Source of the DNA: Nitrososphaerota archaeon
Lineage (GTDB): Archaea > Thermoproteota > EX4484-205 > JAAOZO01
DNA length: 28,973 nt
Assembly: GCA_011605715.1 (NCBI GenBank)
Contig: JAAOZO010000176.1
Coordinates: forward strand, 1-28,973
Reading direction: 5' to 3'
The notes beneath the pieces are model-generated. The model was not told where the DNA came from, did not search any database, and saw only the letters and a program-made list of their open reading frames with translations. Each line of letters starts with the position of its first letter. The first letter of the stretch is position 1. Below, one piece after another: positions 13,208 to 21,095 of the stretch. Position numbers and translations under genes: made by a program.

Positions 13208-14503
13208 TTACTCACCTTTTACCTCCAGTACTTCAAGCGATTCCCACTTTAAAGGGGTATTTAACAATTCTGCAAGGGAGGGTTTGGTTCTTCCGTTGTC
13301 GCCATCTATGAACTCCTTTACATATGTTCCACCCTGAGCTTCTAACGTAACTTCCATTTCTTTTTCGTTGATGGGAAAAATCTTAATCCATTTTATTACC
13401 TTCTTTCTAACTTTATCAGCGCGCCTCCATAGAACACGAGTAGGAGTTCTTTGGTAGATAATTAAGTTCTGTACCATTTTTTCCACTTTGGCAATTTCCT
13501 CTTTGCTTGGAATACTATCAGCCTTAACCCTAAGCCTATACACCTTACTTATCTTTTCCCCAATCGTTTTTATCTTAACTATTTCTTTTCTACTGCAAAA
13601 GCGTAGAGAACTAATTTCAGCTAAACCACTAAAGGACGAGTTAAATGTATTTTCAAGAGAAGAGAGAACAACTGTTCTTTTCTTCGGCTCGATAATTTCT
13701 AAAACAAAAGGCCTCCCACTACCAAGCATAAGAGCATCAACATCTTCTCTTCCAGCACCATGAAGCTTTACATCTTTTGCTTTAAAAGCAGGAACAAATA
13801 CAGAAGCAAGTAGTCCTTCTATAGAAGTTAAAGGGTCTTTTCCAACTTTTCTTGTTTGCGATATACCAGAAGAAAGCTTTCTGTACCTACCATACACGTA
13901 CAATGGGTTAGGATGCACGATAACTATCTTCTTTATTGGATCAAGCAACAAAGTAATATCTGGAGAAATTGCAGAATGTTGCTTTTTTATTTTTTCTTCG
14001 ATTAAGTTACTGATCACTCGATTGAATTCAGTTTTTATACTTTCTCCCGTAGAGATTCCAAATTCAATTTTAATGAGGTCATCTTTACTCAAGATTTCTT
14101 TGGGTATAGAGGAAGTAACTTGAAAAGTATTGAACTCTACCTCAGACATCTGACTTTCAACAAGCCTTAGAAAAGCATCTAAATTTGAGAAGAGTAAATT
14201 ACTACACACATAACATTTTTCTTCATGAGAATTCTTCACACCTAGGCTTTCTAACATTGCTTCCGACCGATCAAAACCGGATCTTGCAAGAGCTCTTAAA
14301 ATGCTAACTGCTACCTTTCTTTTTCCTTCATTAAGAAGTTTAGCTGCTTTTAAATGCAAACAAAGCTTTATGGAATGTCCAATTTCTTCGCTGTCTGCTT
14401 TTTCATTAAGAAGATGGAATTGCCTACCAAGACAACGGTCGCACAGTGGATACTTACTCAAAATCAGTCTAGAAACTTCAAGAACGTCCGATTTCTTTAT
14501 CAA
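13208..14503 (-). CDS. pus10: tRNA pseudouridine synthase Pus10 (positions 54/55)
   Basis: Archaeal Pus10 makes pseudouridine 54 and 55 in the T-loop. From TTG 14503 the protein is 431 residues: a zinc-binding module (CDRC at 21-24 and CYVC at 97-100), a THUMP-containing accessory domain, then the catalytic core with HGAGREDVDALMLGSGRPFVLEI, whose Asp in DVD (about 256) is the expected nucleophile. An upstream ATG at 14560 would add 19 residues (starting MRNLKRWLS) with no family resemblance and would overlap srp54 by 83 nt. The TTG reduces overlap to 26 nt and matches the normal N-terminus, about 18 residues before CDRCLGRQF. Confidence 0.9.
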   Translation of the reverse strand: MIKKSDVLEVSRLILSKYPLCDRCLGRQFHLLNEKADSEEIGHSIKLCLHLKAAKLLNEGKRKVAVSILRALARSGFDRSEAMLESLGVKNSHEEKCYVCSNLLFSNLDAFLRLVESQMSEVEFNTFQVTSSIPKEILSKDDLIKIEFGISTGESIKTEFNRVISNLIEEKIKKQHSAISPDITLLLDPIKKIVIVHPNPLYVYGRYRKLSSGISQTRKVGKDPLTSIEGLLASVFVPAFKAKDVKLHGAGREDVDALMLGSGRPFVLEIIEPKKRTVVLSSLENTFNSSFSGLAEISSLRFCSRKEIVKIKTIGEKISKVYRLRVKADSIPSKEEIAKVEKMVQNLIIYQRTPTRVLWRRADKVRKKVIKWIKIFPINEKEMEVTLEAQGGTYVKEFIDGDNGRTKPSLAELLNTPLKWESLEVLEVKGE

Positions 14504-15791
14504 TTGGGAACAGCCCTCTGTAGCCTCGCATACGCTTAACCATCTTTTTAGATTTCTCATACTGCTCGAGTAATTCTTTTACTTCTTTTTCAGATCTTCC
14601 GGACCCTCTTGCGATTCTTCTTATTCGGCTACTGTTTATTATCGACGAATCTTGGCGTTCCTCTTTATTCATCGAATTAACTATTGAGAGCCAGATCTTT
14701 GCTTTTTCTTCGGTAACTTCTTTAAGATTGCGGGGAAGCTTGTCTGCACCAGGAATCATCTTTAAGACCGTTGAATATAGGTCGCTTTTAAACAAGTCAT
14801 TTAGTTGAAAAACAAAATCCTCTATTGTAAACTTTCCAGATGAGATTTGTTTTGCTCTGTCAATATTTATTGTCTCCGAAACCTTTTTTATTATACTCTT
14901 TAAGTCAGGCATTCCAAGTAAGTTTGAGGCATACTCTATTGGAACAAACTTTTCTAGGTCGGATATCTTTTCGCCAGTACCAACAAAAGCAACTTTTGCG
15001 TTGGTAACAGAAACAGCAGCAAGAGCACCACCACCCTTAGCAGAAGAATCCATCTTAGTTAGAATGATGTACCCCACTTTCGCAACTTTATTAAAAGCTT
15101 CAGCTTGCGTTCTAGCTCTTTGGCCTATTGATGCATCGAGCACTAGAAAAACTGCTTCAGGATTAATTTCCCTTACGAGTTCCTGGAGCTCTCTTATCAA
15201 ATTTTCTTCGTCTTTGTGCCTTCCAGCAGTATCAATAAGTATTAGGTCGGGATTCAAGTTTTTTTCTTCAATTTCCTTCATAGCATTAGTAAAAATTTTT
15301 ATTGGGTTTTTCTCAAATTCACTCCCAAAGACGGGAATATCTTGATCTTTTAGAAGTTGTTTAAGCTGATCAAAAGCAGCAGGGCGGTATGTATCGGTAC
15401 AAACTACACAAACACTGTAGCCCAACTTCTTGTAGTAATAAGCAACTTTAGCTACTGTTGTTGTTTTTCCATATCCCTGAATCCCCACAAAGAGCCACTT
15501 AGAGGGTTTCGTAGCTATTTTTATTTCTGCAGGATTTTCACCAATTAGTTTAGTTAATTCTTCGTAAACAGTATTTACAGCAAGCTCTCTAGTAGAAATT
15601 CCTGGAATTTTTTGCTTCACTTTTGATTTTACTGTTTCTGAAAACTTTAGTACAAGATCGACAGGTACATCGGCCTTAAGTAAAGCCCTCTGTAACTCTC
15701 TAACTAATTCTTGAACATCTTCCTCTTCAACGTATGCCTTATTTATGAACTTCCTCAAAGCGTTTGAAATTGTAGAAGCGATCGATTCCAA
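14478..15791 (-). CDS. srp54: Signal recognition particle 54 kDa protein
   Basis: SRP54 binds signal sequences and 7S RNA and docks with FtsY. The 437-residue protein has an N domain (1-90), the G domain with GIQGYGKTT (103-111), DTYRPAA (133-139), DTAGR (187-191) and TKMD (245-248), the ALAAVSVTNAKVAFVGTGEKI linker, and a Met-containing M domain (about 300-437) with the RNA-binding SRIRRIARGSGRSEKEVKELL motif. The start is TTG 15791; no in-frame ATG exists before the upstream stop, and a TATA box lies 33-42 bp away. Likely first gene of the pus10-L21e-rpo4 operon. Confidence 0.96.
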   Translation of the reverse strand: MESIASTISNALRKFINKAYVEEEDVQELVRELQRALLKADVPVDLVLKFSETVKSKVKQKIPGISTRELAVNTVYEELTKLIGENPAEIKIATKPSKWLFVGIQGYGKTTTVAKVAYYYKKLGYSVCVVCTDTYRPAAFDQLKQLLKDQDIPVFGSEFEKNPIKIFTNAMKEIEEKNLNPDLILIDTAGRHKDEENLIRELQELVREINPEAVFLVLDASIGQRARTQAEAFNKVAKVGYIILTKMDSSAKGGGALAAVSVTNAKVAFVGTGEKISDLEKFVPIEYASNLLGMPDLKSIIKKVSETINIDRAKQISSGKFTIEDFVFQLNDLFKSDLYSTVLKMIPGADKLPRNLKEVTEEKAKIWLSIVNSMNKEERQDSSIINSSRIRRIARGSGRSEKEVKELLEQYEKSKKMVKRMRGYRGLFPIDKEIGRS

Positions 15792-16131
15792 CTTACTTAT
15801 GAGTTATTGAATAAAAAATGGGGAGTATAAAATCCTTTGCCTCTTTAGTATTTTAAAAACAGCAGATTTGAACAAAACATAAGTTGTTGAAGCCTAAAAG
15901 AACCATCAAAATGTATCCTTCAGATTGTAGCTTATCAGCCTAAGTACCTTCTAATACTTAATTTTTAGGCCTTTAGCAGAACTAACGAAAATAAGAGTAC
16001 AACAGCAAAAAATTAAAGTGAGCTTACCTTAAGCGGTGGACGAATGCTTAAAGTATCATTTGAACTTAAGAAGTTAAAACTTATGAACTTTAAGAGCTAC
16101 TTAGACCTATCTAAACGATATGACTTAACTC
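15792..16131. other. Gene-poor interval between srp54 and the SAM synthetase
   Basis: It holds the srp54 promoter. AAGCCTAAAA (15892-15901) is nearly complementary to TTTTAGGCCTT (from about 15963), with a smaller hairpin AAGTA/TACTT between them, suggesting a folded RNA of about 80 nt. TTAAGC (16029-16034) and GCTTAA (16046-16051) form a further hairpin with an 11-nt loop. A 33-codon frame (separate entry) lies at the right end. No tRNA, and no convincing C/D or H/ACA box set, was found. Confidence 0.4.
15824..15833 (-). promoter_or_regulatory. TATA box of the srp54 operon
   Basis: The minus strand reads GATTTTATAC 33-42 bp before the TTG start, in agreement with a short leader. Confidence 0.5.
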
Positions 16132-16145
16132 TTAGCAGATTGTAA
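16044..16145 (+). CDS. Possible 33-residue small protein
   Basis: A short frame begins MLKVSFELKKLKLMN and ends YDLTLSRL at TAA 16143-16145. A GGTGGA Shine-Dalgarno-like sequence lies about 5 nt before the ATG, and an AAAAAATTAAAG TATA-like element about 26-37 nt before it. Its last codons overlap the convergent SAM-synthetase stop. The product is basic and amphipathic. The promoter and ribosome-site context is suggestive, but a frame this short can occur by chance. Confidence 0.25.
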   Translation: MLKVSFELKKLKLMNFKSYLDLSKRYDLTLSRL

Positions 16146-17343
16146 TCCTACCTTCTATAAGTCTATTTATAAACGCATTAAGGTAGCTTTCTGATAAAGT
16201 TTCTTCTAGAATTCTGGACACTTTCTTAACTATTTCGTCCTCTTTAGAATTTTCTTTAGGTATAACTTGAACTGCAATATTTGAAGGAATATTAATAGGC
16301 TGACCAATTCTTGACACCAACCACACATAGACTTCATCAACTTCATCGACTTCCTTATGTATAGAGTTTGCAATTTCAAACGAAAGTAGGTTGTAAATCT
16401 TACCCACGTGACTTACGGGATTTTTTCCTGCTGCGGCTTCAGAACCCGATGGCCTTGCAAGAGAAATTAACCCATTTACTCTATTACCCCGCCCAACTTG
16501 ACCACTGTCTCCAGATTCAGCAGAAGTTCCAGTAACTGTGAGGTAGAGACCATCTTCTCCTCTTCCCTCAACGTCAAGATTGTTTAGGTGCAGCTCATAG
16601 TTACCAGCAAAGGGAGAATCATCAAGATAAGACTTTATTTGTTCCATTACTTCAGATTTTCTTCTAAAGTAACTTAGCTCACTATCTATAAAACGATCTA
16701 TAAAAGCCATAGAAACTGTTACATCTAGTTTGTTTTTTATCCTAACGGCCATTACTTTAACATCTTCGCCAGTTTCAGGAAACTGCTTCTTAAAATCGTT
16801 AGAATTAAGCTTCCGTTCTAGGTCTAGTACGGCCCTTTCTGTTTTCGTTAGAGGAGCATACCCAACTGCTGCTGAAGTATCGTTGGCTCCTAAAAATTTT
16901 CCACTTTTTCTTTTGAATATATCTGAAAGATTCCCAGCACTCTTACCAATTTCACTTTGAAATCTTACATGGTTATCTACATCAAGAAATCTAATATTAT
17001 TCTTTATCCAATTTTTTGCAACTTTCTTTGCAAGAAGGTCTACATCAACCATTTCTTCACCTAGTGATGTTGTTGCCCTATCGCCAAAAACTATTAGCAT
17101 TGGTTTTTCTACGATGCCTCCACCAAAAGTAGGCTTAGAACTCCCTGCGGCAAGAAGAGCTTTATCTAAGTTATAATGTAGTATGCCGCCAAATTTTCTG
17201 ATATATTCTTTGTTTAGTTCTACAGAGATTGCATCTACGATGTTGTCTACGATAGTATCAGGATGTCCTATGCCCTTCCTTTCGACAACCTCTATTGGTT
17301 GGCTTTCAACAGGCGATGCTTGTATTACGTTTATGAACTTCAT
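16132..17343 (-). CDS. mat: S-adenosylmethionine synthetase, archaeal type
   Basis: It makes SAM from methionine and ATP, the methyl donor for enzymes such as Trm56. The 403-residue protein belongs to the archaeal class, which is divergent from bacterial MetK: VVERKGIGHPDTIVDNIVDAIS near the N-terminus, LAAGSSKPTFGGGIVEKPMLIVFGDRAT, the central DTSAAVGYAPLTKTER, and GDSGQVGRGNRVNGLISLARPSGSEAAAGKNP-type motifs. Length is normal. It stands alone on the minus strand; the SRP54 unit lies downstream after a 340-nt gap. No riboswitch-like leader was recognised. Confidence 0.96.
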   Translation of the reverse strand: MKFINVIQASPVESQPIEVVERKGIGHPDTIVDNIVDAISVELNKEYIRKFGGILHYNLDKALLAAGSSKPTFGGGIVEKPMLIVFGDRATTSLGEEMVDVDLLAKKVAKNWIKNNIRFLDVDNHVRFQSEIGKSAGNLSDIFKRKSGKFLGANDTSAAVGYAPLTKTERAVLDLERKLNSNDFKKQFPETGEDVKVMAVRIKNKLDVTVSMAFIDRFIDSELSYFRRKSEVMEQIKSYLDDSPFAGNYELHLNNLDVEGRGEDGLYLTVTGTSAESGDSGQVGRGNRVNGLISLARPSGSEAAAGKNPVSHVGKIYNLLSFEIANSIHKEVDEVDEVYVWLVSRIGQPINIPSNIAVQVIPKENSKEDEIVKKVSRILEETLSESYLNAFINRLIEGRITIC

Positions 17344-17454
17344 GAGCTCATGCAGAAAAACGCAATTATTAAAGATTTGCAGGAGATTTTTATCAAAAAT
17401 TAATGTGGATAATACTAAAATAAAGAGTTGCTTAAAATAAGAAAGAGAAAAAGA

Positions 17455-17670
17455 TTAGATGGATGATCTTAGAGCCTCTTTACTCTTAAGAATTTTTTGA
17501 TTTAAAGTTTCTAGTATTAAATCTAAATGAAGCATTAACTTTCTTGCCTTACTTCTATTTTGAAGCTCTACAACTAAAAATACGTTTTTGCTACAAGCTT
17601 CAACTTTGGATACTCTACAAGGGAAAACTTCACTTAAAATGTCTGGCCTCAATAATCTTTTAAGTCTCAA
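17455..17670 (-). CDS. Small protein, possibly KEOPS subunit Pcc1
   Basis: The 71-residue frame starts with TTG 17670; an upstream in-frame stop (TGA at about 17680) fixes the N-terminus to within three codons. The pattern LLRPDILSEVFPCRVSKVE, then a strand FLVVELQN, then a helix KARKLMLHLDLILETLNQKI resembles Pcc1/CTAG-family proteins, in which an RPD or RPE motif and a late helix lead into strand-helix dimerisation. Pcc1 dimerises the KEOPS complex that makes t6A on tRNA. The match is by shape and a few residues only. It is a lone gene between the SAM synthetase and tRNA-Arg, with no neighbouring KEOPS gene. Confidence 0.45.
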   Translation of the reverse strand: MRLKRLLRPDILSEVFPCRVSKVEACSKNVFLVVELQNRSKARKLMLHLDLILETLNQKILKSKEALRSSI

Positions 17671-17815
17671 TGCTTTGCATCAATATAATCTTAGAGTGCT
17701 TTTACAAATCGCCTCCATAGGCTTCTATCGATTAATGACGAAATAAGCTCTTATGTTATTAGCATCATATTAGGCTGTTGTTTTCCAAAAACTTTTCCTA
17801 AGCTTTAATTTAAAG

Positions 17816-17911
17816 CGGGCCCGAGGGGATTTCCAACCTATCTTAAATTTTTGAACCCCTGATGTGCAGCTTAGGAGGCTGCCGCCTTGATCCATACTAG
17901 GCCACGGGCCC
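17816..17911 (-). tRNA. tRNA-Arg (CCT) with a T-loop intron
   Basis: The acceptor stem GGGCCCG (17911-17905) pairs with CGGGCCC (17823-17817), discriminator G at 17816. D-stem GCC/GGC encloses a 13-nt loop; the anticodon stem GCAGC/GCTGC (17882-17878, 17870-17866) encloses CTCCTAA, anticodon CCT at 17875-17873. The T-stem AGGGG/CCCCT (17860-17856, 17828-17824) encloses 27 nt instead of 7. Removing 20 nt restores TTCAAAT and a 76-nt tRNA. The anticodon loop itself is uninterrupted, so this gene has only a non-canonical intron. Confidence 0.92.
17832..17851 (-). other. tRNA-Arg T-loop intron, 20 nt (ends ambiguous by 2 nt)
   Basis: The insert follows TTCA in the T-loop. A-runs at both junctions allow equivalent placements inside 17830-17851, all giving TTCAAAT. 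It lies in the same region of the loop as the tRNA-Trp T-loop intron. Confidence 0.8.
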
Positions 17912-17958
17912 GCTTATTTTTTTCTTGCAGACTTTTTATTTCTTACTATTGAAGTAAA

Positions 17959-17970
17959 GCTTTATAATCC
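17959..17970 (+). promoter_or_regulatory. TATA box of the GfcR-like gene
   Basis: GCTTTATAATCC lies 33-44 bp upstream of ATG 18003, compatible with a leader of about 10-15 nt. Confidence 0.5.
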
Positions 17971-18002
17971 TATTGTAAACCTAGTTTTTACTATATTTCT
18001 CA

Positions 18003-18728
18003 ATGAAAAAAATAAGTAAAGTAGACCTAATAAAAAAGAAAATGCTTCTTAGTGAAATCCTTTCTATACTAAAGAGAAGGTACACTTACAAAGAGATTTC
18101 TGAGTTTACAGGCCTTCCTCCGGCAGTACTCGCAAGATACGCTAAAGGACATGTTTTGCCCAAGGAAGAACGCGCGGATGAAATTGTAGAAAAGCTAACT
18201 AAAAAGATTCCAATCGAAGAAATTTTAGCTTCTTCGATTCAGAAAACTCACCAAGGCTACTACAACGTAACTTCGCTAATATGGGACATCGAACTACTTA
18301 GACTTGTTTCTAAAATAGTTGCCAGCAGGTTCGAAGGACTTGTTATAACAAAAGTGTTAACAGCTTCTGCTGATGGTGTTCCTATTGCTACTTTAATAGC
18401 CAATGAGTTAGGCCTAGATCTCGTAGTTGCAAAAGATAGAAAAGAAGCGGGAATAGAGGAGTTTGTTGAAGAAACATTTATTCCAAGCGATACTGCAATA
18501 GTCAGAACACTGTATATTCCAAAAAATTCAATAAAGAGAAGCGATTCGATACTAATAGTTGATGATGTAATAAGAACAGGAGAGACTCAGCTTTGCTTAA
18601 TGCGACTAGTTGAAAAGACAAAAGCAAAAATCGCAGGTGCTTTCTTTCTTCTAGCCGTTGGAAACAAGTGGCGTACACTCTTAGAACAAGAAGAGGTTCC
18701 ATTCTTCATTCTACTAAAGCTACCTTAG
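18003..18728 (+). CDS. gfcR: PRPP-binding transcription regulator (GfcR/PyrE-like)
   Basis: Residues 1-75 form a helix-turn-helix domain (LSEILSILKRRYTYKEISEFTGLPPAVLARYAKGHVLP). Residues about 85-241 are a type I phosphoribosyltransferase fold with the PRPP loop VDDVIRTGET (186-195). This HTH-PRTase fusion is an archaeal family annotated as orotate PRTase-like. One haloarchaeal member, GfcR, regulates sugar metabolism; others are thought to sense PRPP or purines. Catalysis is uncertain and regulation more likely. It is a single gene, convergent with tiaS, overlapping its 3' end by 9 bp. Confidence 0.88.
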   Translation: MKKISKVDLIKKKMLLSEILSILKRRYTYKEISEFTGLPPAVLARYAKGHVLPKEERADEIVEKLTKKIPIEEILASSIQKTHQGYYNVTSLIWDIELLRLVSKIVASRFEGLVITKVLTASADGVPIATLIANELGLDLVVAKDRKEAGIEEFVEETFIPSDTAIVRTLYIPKNSIKRSDSILIVDDVIRTGETQLCLMRLVEKTKAKIAGAFFLLAVGNKWRTLLEQEEVPFFILLKLP

Positions 18729-20048
18729 CCATCCTTCTATAAGTGGAAACTTTTTTTTATGTTTTTGTAAGCCATATCTTTGTAATGGTTTAGCCAAGTG
18801 CCTCATGGATGCTGAATCCGGTAAATAAACTCCAGGACTTAACTCTCTTTTTTCTATTACTATTTCTGGTTCTTTGCACCTAAATCCACACTTTTCGCAC
18901 TCATAACCCTGTCGTTTACCCTTTTTCTTACACCTTACGTTGCAATTTGGACAAATTGGCGCTCTTGTTTTCTTCAGTTCAACGAGTTTCAATATCTCTA
19001 GTTTTTCCAGATTTATGCAAACTTTATTGTAAAATTCTCTGGTTCCTCCTGAGACTAAGACTTCATCTCCATTTCTTAATTTTCTCACAATGTTATTAAG
19101 CTTCCCACTTTCTTTGAAGCATATTACTTCAACACTCTTACTGTTTGTTTCAACTTCAAACTTTACATGCCCTCCAGGAAGTATAATGGGCATACTGCTT
19201 ACTTTTCCATAAATTTTTATCACATTGAATGGCTTTAAACTATTTTCTAGGTTTTTACCTTGCAAATATGTAAAATGAGCGTCCGTACCCTGATTAGTTA
19301 TGAATATCATCCATCCTTCTATTCGTTCTTCAATTTTAAGGTAGCCGGCAGCTTTTAGTAACGTTCTAGGATCTTCACCTCTTATTCCTGCTAAAACTGG
19401 ATCTGGACCATGAGGTGTGATTAAAACTCGCTTTCTTTCGTAATCATAGTTATTAAAAGTAAAAGGATAAGTTGCAGCATCCATTTCTCTAACACTTTCT
19501 GAATCTATTCTTCTTTTCTTACCAAAATTCTCTTTTACCCTGTAGATCAAAAGTTCGTAGGTGTAATCATCAAGAAAGGTAGCGCCTAACGCAGCAAGAG
19601 CCCCAATCACTCCCTTTTTCGAATCTTTCTTAAGGCTTATTACTTCAACTTTACTTTTTTCTGCCAAATCAATAGCCAGTTCTTCGGTTACCAGCGTAGT
19701 GAGCGCCTTAAGGTAGAACTTGTACAGTTCTTCACCAACATTATTAAAGCAAAGAGCAATGGCAGGATCGGTCTCCTCATAGTCTAAGTATGAGTTTTCT
19801 TTTACAGTTTCAACTATCTTTTGTATAATTTCTTCTTTCTGTAGTTCAGATAATTCATACACTAGCTTTACCGCACCATTACCTTTTGTTTTGTAAGGTA
19901 CGTTTGGATTAAGTCTCACAAGATGAGGATAATCTTTTGGAAGTATGTTGTAGCTGTTCTTTATATTTTTTACAATCCTGTAGGCAACGTAGGTAGGGCA
20001 ACCTCCTGTGTACGAGTCTGTGTCATCAATTCCTATTGAAAGCAGCAT
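18720..20048 (-). CDS. tiaS: tRNA(Ile2) 2-agmatinylcytidine synthetase TiaS
   Basis: TiaS attaches agmatine to C34 of tRNA-Ile(CAU) so that it reads AUA; it is essential in archaea. The 442-residue protein begins LLSIGIDDTDSYTGGCPTYVAYRI (IDDTDS at 6-11), followed by the kinase-like and FLD domains, an OB-fold region (about 275-350), and a C-terminal zinc ribbon CPNCNVRCKKKGKRQGYEC...C. Length and order are typical. TATA-like AACTTAAAAAC lies 23-33 bp upstream. Upstream is a long gene-free interval. Confidence 0.95.
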   Translation of the reverse strand: MLLSIGIDDTDSYTGGCPTYVAYRIVKNIKNSYNILPKDYPHLVRLNPNVPYKTKGNGAVKLVYELSELQKEEIIQKIVETVKENSYLDYEETDPAIALCFNNVGEELYKFYLKALTTLVTEELAIDLAEKSKVEVISLKKDSKKGVIGALAALGATFLDDYTYELLIYRVKENFGKKRRIDSESVREMDAATYPFTFNNYDYERKRVLITPHGPDPVLAGIRGEDPRTLLKAAGYLKIEERIEGWMIFITNQGTDAHFTYLQGKNLENSLKPFNVIKIYGKVSSMPIILPGGHVKFEVETNSKSVEVICFKESGKLNNIVRKLRNGDEVLVSGGTREFYNKVCINLEKLEILKLVELKKTRAPICPNCNVRCKKKGKRQGYECEKCGFRCKEPEIVIEKRELSPGVYLPDSASMRHLAKPLQRYGLQKHKKKFPLIEGWLR

Positions 20049-20817
20049 CTTTGTCTTTCTTTACTAAAAGCTTGTTTTTAAGTTTAGAGTTGACTGCAAA
20101 AGCTTGACATTCTTCACGGCAAAACTCAAGAGATTTATACTTTTGAAGTATTCATTGTTCTATTGCTCATTTTACTATTTCATTCTGCCTTATAAGTAAT
20201 GAACTGCCCATTTTAATGGCTCCACAGAAGCCTAGCTTCGTAGGCAAGCCTTATGTTTACTACACCAACTTTATCTTTGTTAACTTTTATTTTGTAGCTT
20301 AAGCACTTGAATAATCTTTCATTTGCGTTACGCTTTAGATCAGCATTTTCGCATTTGCTTTATGTCTTGCATTCGTTTATTTCTTCAACTTTTATCTACG
20401 GCTTAGAACAAAATTCTGTAATTTTCCTTAAAAATCCACTTCCTTCTAATATGAAAGTGTTTGGCCTTTTCACTAGTAGCAAATGACAGCTTACTTAAAC
20501 TTAATATATAAGTATTTTTTTATATGCGGCCTATAGATAAAAATCTAGTTTTCATAAAGTTACATAACAAGTGTTTGCACTTAAATTTATCGACAATTCA
20601 TTCCAGAGTTAAAACTTTGATGAGCTTTGTTGCTCGACTTTATTTTTTAGAGCTCATGAAGTTATCAGTAATTAGTAAATCGATTAAAAACAAACAGACT
20701 CGTGAGCGAGGCAGACTCAGCTTGGATCGAAAAGTTGGAGATTAGCTTTTTACTAGCGACTCACTCCAGTACTCAAATTCTAAAAAGGCATGTAACAACG
20801 AGAAAGTCTTAGTGTAG
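20049..20817. other. Gene-poor interval before tRNA-Leu
   Basis: There is no convincing gene on either strand over 769 nt. A small hairpin GCCTA-GCTTCG-TAGGC is at 20230-20245. A strong TATA-like ATATATAAGTAT is at 20504-20515; a 73-codon frame begins at ATG 20524, but that is too close for a start site. A later in-frame ATG at 20620 would give 41 residues (MSFVARLYFLELMKL...). Composition is unlike neighbouring genes, so a decayed or non-coding region is likely, or a short RNA from that promoter. Confidence 0.4.
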
Positions 20818-20861
20818 TGCGGAGGGTGGGATTTGAACCCACGAACCCCTGCGGGACAGGA
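20816..20861 (+). repeat. 46-bp direct repeat, copy 1 (3' part of tRNA-Leu GAG)
   Basis: This stretch is identical to 21757-21802. It covers the T-arm, variable arm and part of the anticodon arm. The two copies are 941 bp apart in the same orientation and bracket the unknown gene at 21096. Confidence 0.85.
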
Positions 20862-20902
20862 GCCTCAGTCCTGCGCCGTTGACCTGGCTTGGCGACCTCC
20901 GC
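20818..20902 (-). tRNA. tRNA-Leu (GAG)
   Basis: The acceptor GCGGAGG (20902-20896) pairs with CCTCCGC (20825-20819), discriminator A at 20818. The anticodon stem CAGGA/TCCTG encloses CTGAGGC, anticodon GAG. It has a long class II variable arm (GTCCCGCAGGGGTTC region) and T-arm GTGGG-TTCAAAT-CCCAC. The length of 85 nt is normal for Leu and there is no intron. Its 3' half is identical to the tRNA-Leu at 21759-21843. Confidence 0.97.
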
Positions 20903-21052
20903 TCTCTACTACTTTCTTGCAAATAAGCTAAAAGCGAACCATATAAAAAGTTTTTCTTATACGAAGTTCAACAAGAAGAATGAAACTAGTTTTGGTAAAA
21001 GGTATGAGAAGCACAAAAAAGAGACTACACCAATGTTGTCAGAGAGTAACAT

Positions 21053-21067
21053 ATTTATTTATTTAAA
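21053..21067 (+). promoter_or_regulatory. TATA-like element of the unknown gene
   Basis: ATTTATTTATTTAAA lies 29-43 bp before ATG 21096, supporting this codon over the longer frame that reaches back into tRNA-Leu. Confidence 0.45.
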
Positions 21068-21095
21068 GCATAAAAGAAATGAGAAAAAGGAAGAA

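Noticed and set aside
15830..15975. C/D-box small RNA in the srp54 upstream region
   Set aside because: TGATAAG, CTGA and TGATGG occur on the minus strand, but the guide lengths between them are too short and the boxes imperfect.
20524..20745. 73-codon plus-strand frame as a gene
   Set aside because: The ATG is only about 15 nt after the TATA-like box, there is no ribosome site, and the residue composition is irregular.
20889..21095. N-terminal extension of the unknown gene
   Set aside because: It would start inside tRNA-Leu(GAG); promoter and ribosome-site evidence place the start at 21096.
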